64,000 bases of DNA, taken from the NCBI RefSeq assembly GCF_000346465.2, contig NC_034009.1:32777251-32841250 (forward strand). Reading direction: 5' to 3'. Within the stretch, counting starts at the first letter, position 1. Each line of letters starts with the position of its first letter. The notes under the pieces were generated by a model. That model did no database searches and had not been told where the DNA came from. It worked only from the letters and a program-made list of their open reading frames with translations. This stretch comes from Prunus persica. Lineage: Eukaryota > Streptophyta > Magnoliopsida > Rosales > Rosaceae. The translations under genes and the position numbers were made by a program. This document shows, piece after piece, positions 20,335 to 33,179 of the stretch.

Positions 20335-21500
20335 AAGTTTATTTGAGGGACATCGTTGTGTGGCCCACTTTGCATTGTATGTCATTAATCTAAACCGTCT
20401 ATTTTTAGATAATCATTTAAAGATCATTGCTACAAAAAATAACTTGAATTCGATATCATTTGATCATTCATTTGAGTTATTAAAATTTCAGTATTTTCTT
20501 TGCAAGGATGATCTATGAATATAGACTTAACAAATAAATTATTTGGATCGTTGAAAAAAAATTCACACTGTGTGTGTGTGTGAGACACCCTTGCATGGCC
20601 TACTTTGTATTATATTTTACTAATTCAAATCATATATTTTGAAGATGCTCGTTCAAAGATCATGTATATAAAAAAATCACTTGAATTCGATATCATTTAA
20701 TCACTCAATTGAAATTTTAGTATTTTCTTGAAGTACCGTGTAGAACAAAATTAGATATCGAAACGGTTTTCGATTTTTCTAATTTTTTGCAATGATGATC
20801 TATAAATGTAGACTTAAAAAATAAATGATTTGTGTAACATCCCACATCGACCAACGGAGAGGAAGTGATGTGCCTTATATGTATATGCCCACCTTCATTT
20901 AGCACGAGGCCTTTTGGGAGCTCATTGGCTTCGAAATCATGGGAACTCCAAAGTTAAGCGAGTTGGGGCTAGAGCAATCCCATTGGGCAATATCATACTA
21001 CGGCGGAGCGATTCCAAGGTGTGACAATTTGGACCGTTAAAAAAATATTTGTAGAGGTCCCTAAAAAGTATCCCTCCAATAAATAGAAAGGGACTGTATA
21101 TATACACATGCACAAAGAGCTTCGGTTGAAAGATTCCTCAAATAAGCTTCGGTTGAGGGACACCCTTGTATGGCCCACTATGCATTGTATTTTAGTTATC
21201 TGAACAGTCTAGTTTTTAGATATTACCTCAAAGATTATCTTTGCAAAATTTTACTTGAATTTGAAATCATTTGATCACTCAATTAGATGGTTGTATTTTT
21301 TTGAAGCACCGTGTTTGTCTATTTTGTTGGTCCCAACTAGATGTCTTAGTGATTTTCAATTTACCTTTTTTTTTTTTTGAATGGATGATCTATTAATGAA
21401 GACTTGCAAAATAGACGGTTTGGGTCATTGAAAAAAAAAATTGTTGGGGACCCGAAAGGGTGTCCTTCAAATAAAATTATTTGAGAAGAACTGTATAGGT
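20335..21500. repeat. Three diverged tandem copies of a 250-400-bp repeat
   Basis: Copies begin near 20341, 20581 and 21150. Each reads GGGACA(C/T)...TGTATGGCCCACT or similar, then ATTGTAT, AAAGATCAT, CTTGAATTCGATATCATTT, a TGATCTAT(G/A)AAT segment and AAATAAATTATTTGGATCGTT. The second copy is interrupted by a Cassandra solo LTR. Confidence 0.75.
20833..21026 (+). mobile_element. Cassandra solo LTR with 5-bp TSD and internal deletion
   Basis: TGTAACATCCCACATCGACC to GTGTGACA, with flanks ATTTG at 20828-20832 and 21027-21031. Compared with the LTR at 7856, about 75 bp including the second half of the 5S-like segment is missing, joining GCAATCCCA to TTGGGCAATATC. The 5S A box remains, the C box is lost. 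Confidence 0.9.
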
Positions 21501-21515
21501 ATAACCCTAAATGAG

Positions 21516-21633
21516 TTCTTCTCTTACCCGTACATATGCACATTATTACTGTGCAGACGGTGTACGCCATTGTAAATAGGAAGAGATAATAAAAAATACA
21601 TAACGACCACACAAACGTCCGCATAAAAAAAAA
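21516..21633. mobile_element. Diverged copy of the 19394 MITE
   Basis: TTCTTCTCTTACCCG followed by CACATTATTACTGTGCAGACG and GCCATTGTAAATAGGA parallels the 19394-19527 element in the same order and ends with AACGTCCGCATAAAA. The inverted termini are weaker. Confidence 0.6.
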
Positions 21634-22225
21634 TCTGAATATATATATAAATACATACAGAGAGCCGAAGCCCTAAACCCTATATCGATTTATACCCATC
21701 ATGAAAACTATAATTACTCATTGATAAAACCTAATTAGTAAAAGTAACCCCTATATCAATAATTGTATCGAAAAAAAGATGGTATAGAGAATGATTTTCA
21801 TTTAGGGCTTTGGTGTCTATATATTACATTACAGGAATTTAGATCAATACTGATTGAACAAAAAAATTGAATAAATACTAAATTACATGTTAGATAAATT
21901 AAATACTGATATTTCTATGTAATGATTTCTCCTAACAAATTCGTCCATCTATATTAGTCTAGTTATTCTATCTTGGAAAATGTTCCAAATTTTATTTTCC
22001 CTTCCCATAAATCAAAGAAAAAGGACAATCACATTTCGAAAAATATTCTACCAGACACCGTTTTTAGAATTTATTGTATTTCTCCCTTGTATGAGAAAAT
22101 GATTAAAAAGTCCTTTACACAATTTGTAATGTTAAATAAGTTCAAGGCGTTTTAAATTGTTTCATCCAGTCCACCAACATAACTGAGAGTGACATGAGAG
22201 TTATGTATCCAAAATAGGACCGTGA
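21634..22225. other. AT-rich intergenic DNA
   Basis: No gene, repeat family or RNA recognised. Confidence 0.5.
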
Positions 22226-23279
22226 GGGCTCGTTTGGTACACAGGACTGTCTTGGCATAGACTATGCTTAGGGACTGGCTTGGCTTAGCTTGGCTTGGTC
22301 TAAGTTGGATAACACTTATCCTGCGTTTGGTGTATGCTTGGACTAGGACTATAATTTTTTTTATTTTTTCAAAAATATCTATACATATGTATATATATAT
22401 ATACGTATATACATGTATATAATATATGTGTATATAGGTGTATCTATATATTATAATATATACATGGGTATAATACATATACATATACATATGTATATTA
22501 TAATAGATAATATATATGGGTATGTTATAATAATAATAATATACATGTATATACGTGTATATATGTATATTATAATATATATATATATATAGTATAAATA
22601 TATAATGTATATGTCTATATACGTGTGTATATGTATATTATAATACATACATGGGTATAATATATATACATATATGTATATATACTTATATACATGTATT
22701 ATAATAATATATATTACATATATACATGTATATACGTAATATATATGTATTTATATATTATATATGTATATATGTGTTTATATATATATACATGTATATA
22801 CGTGTATATATGTACATTAATATATATATTACATATATACATGTATACATGTATGCTATTATTATAATATTAATATGTATGTGTATATGAGTATATTATA
22901 ATAATAATATATGTGTATATATCTATATGTATTTATACTATATTATATATGTATATATGTGTGTATATATATATATACTTGTATATGTGTATATACATGT
23001 ATATATGTACATTATAGTATATGTGTATGTAATAATAATAATAATAGTAATATATGTTATTAGTATTACAATATAATATATGCATCTCATACATTGGTAA
23101 ACATAGGACTAGCTAATCCTCCCTTTCTACATGGGATTAGTAGTCCCCTCCTAAGGAGGTGTTTTTGGTGGGCCCGGTATTAACAATCCCATCTAAGACT
23201 AGAATTAAATGAAACAAACATGGTACTAAATTTAGTCCAAGCCAGTCCAAGCCAAGCCTGTGTACCAAACGACCCCTCA
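22226..23279. mobile_element. Large foldback/MITE-like element with TATA-repeat core
   Basis: The left end reads GGGCTCGTTTGGTACACAGG. The reverse complement of the right end reads GGGGTCGTTTGGTACACAGG, and both continue with CTTGG/GACT repeats. The 700-bp interior (about 22370-23070) is almost pure TA/TATG/CATG dinucleotide DNA, giving meaningless Ile/Tyr open frames. No clear target duplication. Probably a non-autonomous DNA transposon whose core expanded as a microsatellite. Confidence 0.75.
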
Positions 23280-24995
23280 GAGTTATGACGTGAGAGTTAA
23301 TGTCATTGTTGGAGAGTAACTAGACCTGCTTGTTCAATTTTTGAGGAGCTTGATTATTTTGTATCTGTACCCTTTTATTTGTCTTTATATGATAAGAGTG
23401 CTGCTAAATAAATTTTAAAATTAACTAAGTACATTCTATAGTCTAAGTACACCCTAATATTTTAATTAAAATATAAAATTAACTAAGTACACCCTATTTA
23501 ACTACCAAAAATACCTTTGATACACCATAATCCTAAAGGAGGTTTCTCTTTTTACATGAATTTGTGTCCTCTTTTCAGATTTTAGATTTGCACCAAAATC
23601 TTTAATTTCGTAAGTTGCTGTGAGAATAGATTTGCTAACTCCTTCAATTCAAAGCTTGATTCTTATAAATTCTTGTGACTCTCCACTTGAAGCAAGAACT
23701 AAGTTTGAATGTTGCCTGATTCTTAATTCTAATTTCAAGTTGAATAATGTTGGCCGTTTCAGTGACTTGTTGGGGCTTTCTTCCCAAGTTGATACGTCCA
23801 ATGATATGCTGGTCTATTTGGTGGTGTTGCACTTTTATTTAACTCTTCTCTTTGATTGATATAGCCAGCTGTCTTGTAATGTTCATCGTTTGTTTCCTGC
23901 ACTAAGTTAATGTTCATCATTTGTTTCCTACACTAAGTTTGTAGCTATCCTATCCCTAGGTTTTCTTCCCTTTAATTTGTGTGGGTCTCTTCTAGGATCA
24001 GGAAGTTGTTTCAACATCTTTTCTACAAAGCTCTAATATTTCGATGGAGGTTGATAAGTGTTTGTCTGCCTGTTTCCCTCATGGCTTCGCCATTTCGTTC
24101 TCCACTTCTTTTTTTGGTAGCCTTTTTTATATTAAAATTACATTTGTTTCACAATTTAGTATATATTTTTTTGGTCATAGAATTGCAAATTAAGATGTAC
24201 TCAGTTAATCTTTCCATTTGGATGAAAAAATTACAAATTACATAGAATTTCTAAAATGACGGAATTTAAATTACCGTCATTTCAATTTAGGACAATTGAA
24301 TATTTCAGTATTTGAATTTATATATGTCAAATTTTATAAATGACAGAAATTGAAAATATCAATGTTTGGATAGCTGATATAAATTGTAAATGACATAAAT
24401 TAAATATTTCAAAAGAAAAAAAAACTAATAATCGACATAGAAGGTATTCCTCGAAGTATAAAATAACATATCGTTTGATGAACTAAATAACTCAACTTAA
24501 ACAAATAGAGCATATTAGCAAACCAAATCACTCCCCATGTGCAATAAACATCAGCAACATACTCTTTTTTTAAAATGAATTGGGAGTGCCTTCAGCATCT
24601 GAAATTGTTTGTCATTTTCTATCAGCCAAGTACATGCTTTGAGTGGTTCATTTTCACTAAGACCTGCTACTGCTTGTACTTCAAAATATACCTATGCTCC
24701 AAGTTTCTTAGTATCAGCATGGATAAACTCTTCAAATGATAAAGCCATTCTAGCAATCGAATCAGCAATAACATACCTCTTTTCTTTGTCGGAAGAAAAT
24801 CAGAAGAATTTGATGCACGATTTGTATGTGTGAATTAATATTACTTTCCGATTTAGTTGTAACTCACTATATGACATGAAAAGCCAACACAACAGACTAA
24901 TAGTTGTAACAATCCAAGAAACTAGAAAACAAAGCATATAGAAAGCAGAGAAGACAAATGCATCACACAAAGCGATAAACCTAGAAAACAAATAT
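23280..24995. other. AT-rich intergenic DNA
   Basis: Short open frames only. A duplicated AATGTTCATC(G/A)TTTGTTTCCT occurs at about 23878 and 23910. No gene, RNA or complete mobile element recognised. Confidence 0.5.
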
Positions 24996-25456
24996 GGATG
25001 ATGCAGGAGCATAGGGGTGGAGTCTGAAGCAATTGAAGATTCTATTTGGATTTTCCTCAATCAAAGGCTTGAATTCGAGGACGAATTCTTTCCAACCATG
25101 GGAGTCTGATGCAGGAGCATAGGGGTGGATCAAGATAGATATTTACCATTTAATTAGTTATTTCATGATATATTGTTATTTTCTTATTTAGGTAGTTTTA
25201 GGATATCTTTTATTATTTATGTGTGATTTTATAATTAATTAGTTTACTTTTGGACCAAGTAGCCTTAGTGCCCAAGTCTTGTAAAGCCTATAAATAAGGC
25301 TAATGTAATAGTTGTAGGGAGATATATGTTGATGATTAATAAAATAGTTTATTTATGGCATGGATTTGCTACGATATATGTGAGTTTGCACTAGCCCTAC
25401 ATTTCGGTGCTCGTGTATGTGGTTGGTGACCTATGTCCGGATCCCAATCCCCATCA
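24996..25456 (+). mobile_element. Gypsy-type retrotransposon remnant: internal tail plus 3' LTR
   Basis: TTGAATTCGAGGACGAATTC followed by TTTCCAACCATGGGAGTC (25067-25106) is the usual end of a Ty3/gypsy polyprotein and its purine tract. The LTR at 25107-25456 starts TGATGCAGGAGCATAGG and ends CAATCCCCATCA, with TATAAATAAGG at about 25290 as a probable TATA region. A fragment of the same LTR start also lies at about 24999-25020. The rest of the element is missing and there is no matching target duplication. Confidence 0.75.
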
Positions 25457-26273
25457 ATAGAGCTACACCATAAATACATATCACACACCAATATCAATGG
25501 GCATAGAGTATTTTGTTAAAACTTCCCAAAATCTAGCCATAGTGCCGCAAAGATCACAAAACCCATTCATAACATATTCATAAATTTAGTTAGAAACACC
25601 CAATTTTGATAGCCATTTAGAAAGCATGGTAACCATAAAATAAAAAAATATAAATTGAAAGAGAGAAAGGCCTGAAGACTAACCTTTAGATTTGATCCAA
25701 AGAGACATGTAACTCAAGAAGAAATCCTTCTCCTTAGCTTCGAACTTTTTAATGATGCCTTTAAGCGACAAGGCTCGTAATCTCTGTTTTCCAGGGTTTT
25801 ATCATAGGTTTTTGGCGCATTTTTTTTTTAAATGAAAAGTTTGGGCTTTTTTTTTAATTATGTAAGTTTTGGCATACTGAAAAATATGAATTCCCGCACT
25901 ATGAAAATTGTGAAATGACGACTATTTTGGTGGAAATTAAACTCGAGAATTTGATGCCTCAATTTCTACGATTTTTTCCGCTCGTCATTTAATAAATTCC
26001 GCACTTAAGTTAACAAACAAGGGAATTGTCAATTTCTCCTCTTAAATTCCCGACTTTTAGCTAAATTCTAAGTTATTTTTCCTCATCCAAACAGGAAGTT
26101 AGGGTTATTTAGCAGCATTCTATGATAAAACCCCTTTCTTGTATTTGCTTTAAAAATAAAAATAAAATAAAAAATTGTTTTGAATGAAGAGTGGGGGAGA
26201 AGAGAAGGGGAGGTAATATTGACCAAAAAAGAGAAGGGGAGGCGAGTCAGAGGGAAAGAAGAGCAAGATAGAG
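25457..26273 (+). promoter_or_regulatory. RUS1 upstream region
   Basis: AT-rich DNA ending in a purine-rich leader (GGGGAGAAGAGAAGGGGAGG, about 26193) immediately before the start codon. No further element identified. Confidence 0.4.
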
Positions 26274-29200
26274 ATGCGGTGCGCGTGCAAGTCCTTGTTC
26301 ATCCAAGGAAGCATTACTCCACCTCTACCACCTAGTTACATCCGTGATAGAAATTCTATTGCGCCACCGTCATCTGCTCTAAAATCCAATCCAGTGTTGT
26401 TGCCTTCGCTTAGTCTCAAGGCCTCACAATCTCACGCTCATGGACTGCCTTGGAAACGGTTTAATGCATGTACTATCCTGCTGGACAATGGCGGCTGTGA
26501 CTCTGGCAACAAAAACGGCGGCGGCGGCGGAGGTGGCGGCTGGAATAATCCATTTGAGTCATCCTCATGGTGGTGGCATGACGAAGGTAGTTCCTTTTCG
26601 GGTTCTTCTGGGCATCACCCGTTTATCTTCTTATCCTTCTTCTTCTGCTCTGTGGCGTGTTGCTTCTGCCACCTCCGATTGGCTTATGCGCTGGCATCAT
26701 CAGAGGAGTGTGAGCCTGTGTGGGAAGTGAGGGGAGGCAACTGGACCAAGCTTATTCCTGATTTTGTTAAGGATGCCTTTGTTGTTGCTCAGGAAGTTGG
26801 TTTTGGTACATTAAGTGTTGGGAATCTGTGGTTACAATGCAAACATCTGCTTACGCGATTGATGCTTCCAGAAGGCTATCCCCACTGCGTTACCAGTGAT
26901 TACTTGGACTACTCTCTATGGAGAGGAGTTCAGGGGGTCGCCAGCCAAATTAGTGGTGTCCTTGCCACTCAGGTACTTCCCTCGCCTACCATTCCTATCC
27001 TAACCAACCATCATCTTTGTCTAATATTCTAACCAACCGCTGTGAGTTTGTTTGTTTGTTTGTTTGTGTTGTGTCTATAGGCATTGCTTTACGCTGTTGG
27101 ATTGGGGAAAGGGGCTATTCCGGCCGCTGCTGCTGTCAATTGGGTCCTTAAGGATGGAATTGGATACCTCAGCAAAATTATGCTCTCAAAATATGGAAGG
27201 CATTTTGATGTCAATCCAAAAGGGTGGAGGTTGTTTGCTGATCTTCTTGAAAATGCTGCCTTTGGAATGGAAATACTCACTCCTGCATTTCCCCATCTTT
27301 TTCTTTTAATTGGTGCTGCTGCAGGTGCAGGGCGTTCAGCTGCTGCACTTATTCAGGTTACTTTCCGGTTTTAAGTTTGTGGCTTGTGTAGAATGACGGC
27401 TATCCTGTTCCTTCTTAAAGACATTTTTCTACATTATAAACAGTCTTAGTATAAACATTTTTCTATGCCTTACAAACTGTTATTTTTAAAGTAGATCTCG
27501 TGTTGAATGAACCTTTCTGGCCTCCTATATGATTTCAGTAGTTAATCATTATATGACTCCCTGCTGTAATCATCCTCACATTCATCCAATATAAAGATGT
27601 ACACTTAATTGAACTTTCAAATCCATCATTTCACAGGCTGCTACCAGGAGTTGTTTCTATGCTGGTTTTGCTGCTCAAAGAAACTTTGCTGAGGTATCAA
27701 ATTTTGAACTGTTTGGAAGCTTGGAAGCCTCTTACTTCCATCCATTTGAAGACAATGTGCTATTACCTTGGTGTACTAATTATCATTTCTAAAAGGAATA
27801 CTTAAATGTAGGTGATTGCTAAGGGTGAAGCTCAGGGAATGGTGAGCAAGTCTGTTGGTATCATGCTTGGTATAGCATTGGCCAACCACATAGGCTCTTC
27901 TACGTTTCTTGGCCTTGCTTCTTTTAGCATTGTCACTTGGATCCACATGTTCTGCAATCTGAAATCATATCAATCCATTCAAATAAGGACTTTAAATCCT
28001 TATCGTGCAAGTAATTCCTCTCTCTCTCTTCAACTTTAAATCCTCATCTGTAAATCAAATAATAACTATTTCTTAGCAACCGAATTTATAATTAAATCTG
28101 AGCTTGGCTACTGGTTAATTCGACAGGCTTGGTTTTTAGCGAATATCTTCTTAGCGGCCAAGCACCTTCTGTCAAAGAGGTCAATGAGGAGGAACCGCTT
28201 TTTCCAGCTGTACCATTTCTTAACTTGAAGCCTGCAAACCAAGTGAGCTATTTTTGTCCTCCTCATTTGGCTTTTTATATTTCTACAAAGGTCACAAATT
28301 GATTCAGGCCTTGTTTTAAAAATTTCCAAATCCTTTACATGGCCAACATTGCATCTTAGTTCTAGCTTTTGAACTGGACCCTAAACTACTTTGTGACTCT
28401 TAGGTATAGAAGAACTAACCAATTGGTTGAAGCGAATCTACCTAAGATTTTCTACCCAGTTTCCTTTGCCTGCATTTGCAATGGTTTTCTCACTAATAGT
28501 ACTGCTTTCTAAGAAAAGAAATACTAGTAATCATTGTAATGAAACTTACGGAGACCTCCTTTTACACTCTTCTTTAGTGGCTTGAACAAAGATATTTCCA
28601 CTGAACTCATCCTTTCAGTCATTGAGTGTCTTAAAGAAACCAGACCAGCCCCTTCTTCAGTCTCACCGTCCACCAGATAGAAGTTCAAGTCCCCAAAAAA
28701 ACCAAAAGATGTCACCAGAACTCACCTCAAGTTCATGGCACCACCGCCATACCTCTCTATCTTATCTTTTCTCTGTGTCAGTCCAAAGAAGGCAGTAGCT
28801 CCAAACCTCTCAGCTTGTAGTCAGCTTCGTACTCTATTTTGTTGTTAGTTAACTTTTAGTTATAACCTGCATGTAAATGCTCCACACCTCCCAGCTTAGT
28901 TCTACTTCTTTATCATTTCGAATTAGGTATACAAGCACTATACTTAGGAAGATGATATGATAATCATGATGATCATATATAGCAAGAATTTGCACAAGAG
29001 GAATAAAAGATTAAAAAAAGAAGTAATAATACCTTCATTTTTTGGCTGCAACATTGACAATTAATAATTTGTTTTAATTACCTCATAATGCGTGCATGTA
29101 TGTGTAAACAGTCCGTCTTGAGTGCGGACAATATACAATCTTGTTGCACTTGCAACCTGGAAATGATAGTTATTAAAAATAAAAATAAAAACTTAAAAAA

Positions 29201-31293
29201 AAAAGGGTCAATTTCAGTTTAGTATCATGAACTTTACCCGATAAGGCATGTTAGCACATGTGTTTCGAAATTTTAAGAGTTTAGTACTCGTACATTACGA
29301 AATTGTGACAATCTGGCTCCACCATTAGGCTAACCTTCAGAAAATCCGTTAAGTGATGATGTGTCATGTGCTGGGGCCGCTTTTTTTTTTTTGCTCAGGT
29401 GGACTAAAGTATTAATAATAAAAACTTTCAAAAATTCAATTTAAAATAAGAATAAAATAAAAACTTAAAATAATAAAAAAGCCCCACCACTTCCCTCTTA
29501 CCCCATCCCAGCCCCAACCCAACAAGCCACCGCCCCAAGGACCACCCCCAGCAACCACCCATCGCCCTCCCCTTTTGATTCTACTCTTCATTCAAAATGT
29601 GATAGTTGTTGAAGATGTAGTTCCGACCATCGCAATAAGAGCACTCATACATTCCTTCGGATTTGCACAATAATTTACCAGGCCTTGGACGCCAACATGG
29701 ANNNNNNNNNNNNNNNNNNNNNNNNNNNNNNNNNNNNNNNNNNNNNNNNNNNNNNNNNNNNNNNNNNNNNNNNNNNNNNNNNNNNNNNNNNNNNNNNNNN
29801 NNNNNNNNNNNNNNNNNNNNNNNNNNNNNNNNNNNNNNNNNNNNNNNNNNNNNNNNNNNNNNNNNNNNNNNNNNNNNNNNNNNNNNNNNNNNNNNNNNNN
29901 NNNNNNNNNNNCCCCCCCCCCCCCCCCCCAAAAAAAAAGTAACCTATATAAATAATGTTTTTGTTTTTTGTGGAACGAATGGATAAACTCTGTCAAGGTT
30001 CTTTCCCTGTAACCTTGTGTTTGTCAAGAATGTATGATTGATTTTTCGTGTAACTTGAGGTTGAGACGCTGTCATGTAAATGTTTGATTATAAATTCTTT
30101 TAGAAATTGGGAAGCGATGATACTTCTCGCACAATTAAGATCAGTGGAATATGTGCTACCTTATGATCAGTAACTAACTTGGTTAGAAAAATTTGTACAT
30201 TTATTAGTTTACAGAGTATGAGGCTAGACAGAATCCAAAATAGTCCATATATGTTCCTGTTGAATATTACATGGTCTGATTTGCATGCATTTTTTATTTT
30301 TTATTTTTTTAATTTATTTATTTTTTGCACATCCAAGGTACAATCAACAGTATTATCTTCGGAAGCGAAGGATGCTGCGGTTGAAATCGAGCATAGGCTG
30401 CAGTTGGGATCCAAGCTCAGTGATCTAGTCAACAGCAAGGAGGATGTGCTTGCACTGCTCAGTCTATATAAGGATGAAGGCTATATTTTTACTGAGCACA
30501 AGGGAAGATTCTGCGTGAGTAAATTATCCCTTTGGTATCAATCTCTGTATCATCTCATAGTCAAATTTTTTTTTTTGAATTTGTATATTTCCTATGAAAT
30601 TTGTGTAGTCAAGTTAATTACTTATAGGGAATTTAAATTTCTTAAGTTTCTAGTTGTGACATTATTTAATCATCTACTGTTGACATGATTAAAGCCTATA
30701 CTTCTGTCTATGGAAGGTTTGATATTTTAACAATGGAGAATGCTCTACTACAAGTTAAAAGGGGGCGGGCAGAAGAGAGAAAGAGAGGAGTGAATATTTT
30801 TGGATGGAAAACATAAACTAAGTGGATACATAAGACAGATAAAAGCAAGATCAGGATATCATACAACTCTTTGTTTTGCATACACATAAATTTTGGATGC
30901 TTCATACTTGCCTGTGCGCATAAATGAATGCTTGCATATGTACACGCATTTGTACATATACCTATCCTTTTGAATTGTAATTTATATATTGTCATGTATC
31001 AGGTAGTGCTTAAAGAAACATCTTCTCTACAAGACATGCTGAGAGCATTGTTCCATGTCAATTATCTGTATTGGTTGGAGAAAAATGCAGGATATGAAGC
31101 AAGAGGCACTTCCGCTGACTGCAAACCAGGAGGAAGGCTGCAAATATCTCTAGAATATGTGCAGAGGGAATTCAACCATGTCAAAAACGATGGAGAATCA
31201 ATGGGTTGGGTTACAGATGGGCTTATTGCAAGACCTTTACCTAATAGAGTTCGTCTAGGTTATGTGGCCGTACCAGATGGGCTTATTCCATGA
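26274..31293 (+). CDS. RUS1: ROOT UVB SENSITIVE 1 (DUF647) protein, chloroplastic, seven exons
   Basis: Coding exons are 26274-26972, 27081-27356, 27637-27693, 27812-28010, 28127-28242, 30338-30514 and 31003-31293, all with GT-AG introns and matching phases, giving 604 residues. RUS1 acts in UV-B sensing and early seedling growth, with links to vitamin B6 homeostasis and auxin; family members are thought to be plastid-located. The first 60 or so residues look like a transit peptide, followed by a Gly-rich run. Conserved DUF647 blocks are intact: [80 protein letters not shown] and [20 protein letters not shown]. The C-terminal region contains [20 protein letters not shown]. Intron 5 is about 2.1 kb and contains an assembly gap; no coding sequence appears to be lost. 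Confidence 0.96.
28243..30337 (+). other. RUS1 intron 5
   Basis: 2.1 kb, including a repeat-like segment at 29200-29400 (TCAGTTTAGTATCATGAACT, GTTAGCACATGTGTTTCG), a C-rich tract at 29480-29580 and the 210-N gap. No exon missing by protein continuity (PANQ|VQST). Confidence 0.7.
29702..29911. other. Assembly gap (210 N)
   Basis: 210 N followed by a run of C then A (29912-29939), a homopolymer boundary likely to have broken the assembly. The size is not the conventional 100, so it may be an estimated gap. Confidence 0.98.
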
Positions 31294-32400
31294 TGGTTCT
31301 GCATTGTAAGGAAATGAGGAAAGAAACTGAGAGGACACATGCCTATCTTTGAGATCATCAGGGGATCGCTCCATGCCTATACCTGCAATTCATTAGCTGC
31401 TGCAAAGCTTTACAGTACAGGTTCTCAAACAGGGTAAGACAAACTGAGAGGACACATGATGTTGCAAGAGAAGGCAGAGTTCACACTTCATTCACCCCTC
31501 TTCTTTCAATATTGTGATTGAAGATTATTTACATAATGGGGAAGTGATGACTAATCAATTGGTGGGCATGGCGCCTGTTGCAGATACGCCCTTTATTTGG
31601 TCTAGGTTTCAGGTCATTCACAACTCCACTTGTAGTTTTTCATTACGTTGGCTTCTCTTTCACAAATTCAGTAAGTGCCTTTCCTTATTTAGCCGCCTTC
31701 ATCAATACAGGGATAATCATCCCTAGCCTCCCCCTTCACGGGTTATTAACTTCATGTTAATGGTATTTTCTAGTAAGTCCTCATATTAAGAAAGTTGGGG
31801 TTGAAAATATCATTGGAAATTTATATTGCACTGTGTAGCATGAAATGGATGGCCTTCAGTTTTGATAAAGACATATCCTCGACTAGAGGAACACTTACAT
31901 GAAACTGTTAAACACTGTTTTGCTATTCCCAACCAATAATGCTATGACACGTGTGATAACTTTTCCTCGTGGCATAGCGTTATTGGCCGGAGATGCAAAA
32001 TAGTGCTATTCCTGTTGCAACCAAGTTTTACTCCCTCTTACCAGGATGGAAACTGCAACATTTTTACTATATGTAGCTTGTGAATCGCCATAAAAGGGAT
32101 ATTAATTATTACAGTGCCGAGATTAATGAATCGCCTTATTACATCATAAAATTGTAGATGGAATGGAAGCGAGAAAATTCTGTTTCGGTTTGCATAATTT
32201 ATCCATGTCGGCGAAGTCTTGTAAGCGAAGACAAATGGATGTTTCTTTTTCTTAGTTCAAATGTTGCGAACTTGTTACCAAATTCTCTCACTTAAAATGC
32301 TTGAACTCTTCCTCGTTTTAGAGGAGAGAAAAAATCGCGTACGGTAAGCTCGGTACTTGTTCAAATGCTTGGATATATATATATTTTTTTTTTCAGACGA
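31294..32400. other. RUS1 3' region
   Basis: Presumed 3' UTR and downstream DNA. A foldback lies at 31912-32008. No gene recognised; open frames at 31514-31760 are shadows without features. Confidence 0.5.
31912..32008. repeat. Strong foldback of about 97 bp downstream of RUS1
   Basis: The arm CCAATAATGCTATGACACG (31933-31951) pairs with the reverse complement of CGTGGCATAGCGTTATTGG (31968-31986), with two mismatches. Pairing extends outward through ACACTGTTTTGC against GCAAAATAGTG. The loop is about 16 nt. Either a small MITE or a hairpin RNA precursor. Confidence 0.7.
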
Positions 32401-32683
32401 TAATAGTATGCTTGGATCTAGGGGTGGGCATCTCATCCAAACAATATGTGTACCCATTGTACCGAATCGACTGTTTAATTTGGTTTGGTTTGGTTTAGTT
32501 TAGTTCATTTTTTATTTTTTATTTTTAATTCTTCCGATTTGATCCTTTCCGAAAGGTTTGATTAATAGACTGAGTAACAACATTCATAACCAGATGAAAC
32601 TCCATATCGAATCGATAATTATAATTATTTTATTATTTAAATACCAATATACGTGTCAACTTATTAGGAGATGGATTGTGTGA

Positions 32684-32717
<34 letters not shown>

Positions 32718-33179
32718 TTTTGATAGGATGGATTATGTGTTTGCAATGTGTTTGTATATGCTTTATTTAGAAAATTTATACTAACCTGGGTTTCAGTGAT
32801 ATGGAAATGATATTGAACATAATTGCTCCAAAGAATTGTAGAGGATCATACTTTTTCTCTTTAATTTAATTAGTTTATGTTGTTGGTTTGAACCTTGGTG
32901 CATATGTTGTAAGCTAGATTATGGATGTGACTCCCATTATGGTACTTCTTTCTTATAGTATCATTTAAAGACTGCATGTCATCTCAACACATACACACAC
33001 AAAAAAAAAAAACTACATGTCATCTCCATTTAAACAAATTTCATGTTATTTTGTAACATTTTTTGCAATTTTATTATGTATTTTTCATGTTCGTTTGTAA
33101 CTTTTAAACTAAGTTCTTTAATTTTGTATTTGGATTAATTAGACTATTGATTTTTTTTTATCTTTTACATAGATAATTT

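Noticed and set aside
22152..22648. Ile/Tyr-rich minus-strand open frames
   Set aside because: Translation of TATA/CATG microsatellite DNA.
26440..26730. Second plus-strand frame within RUS1 exon 1
   Set aside because: Out-of-frame shadow of the RUS1 coding sequence.
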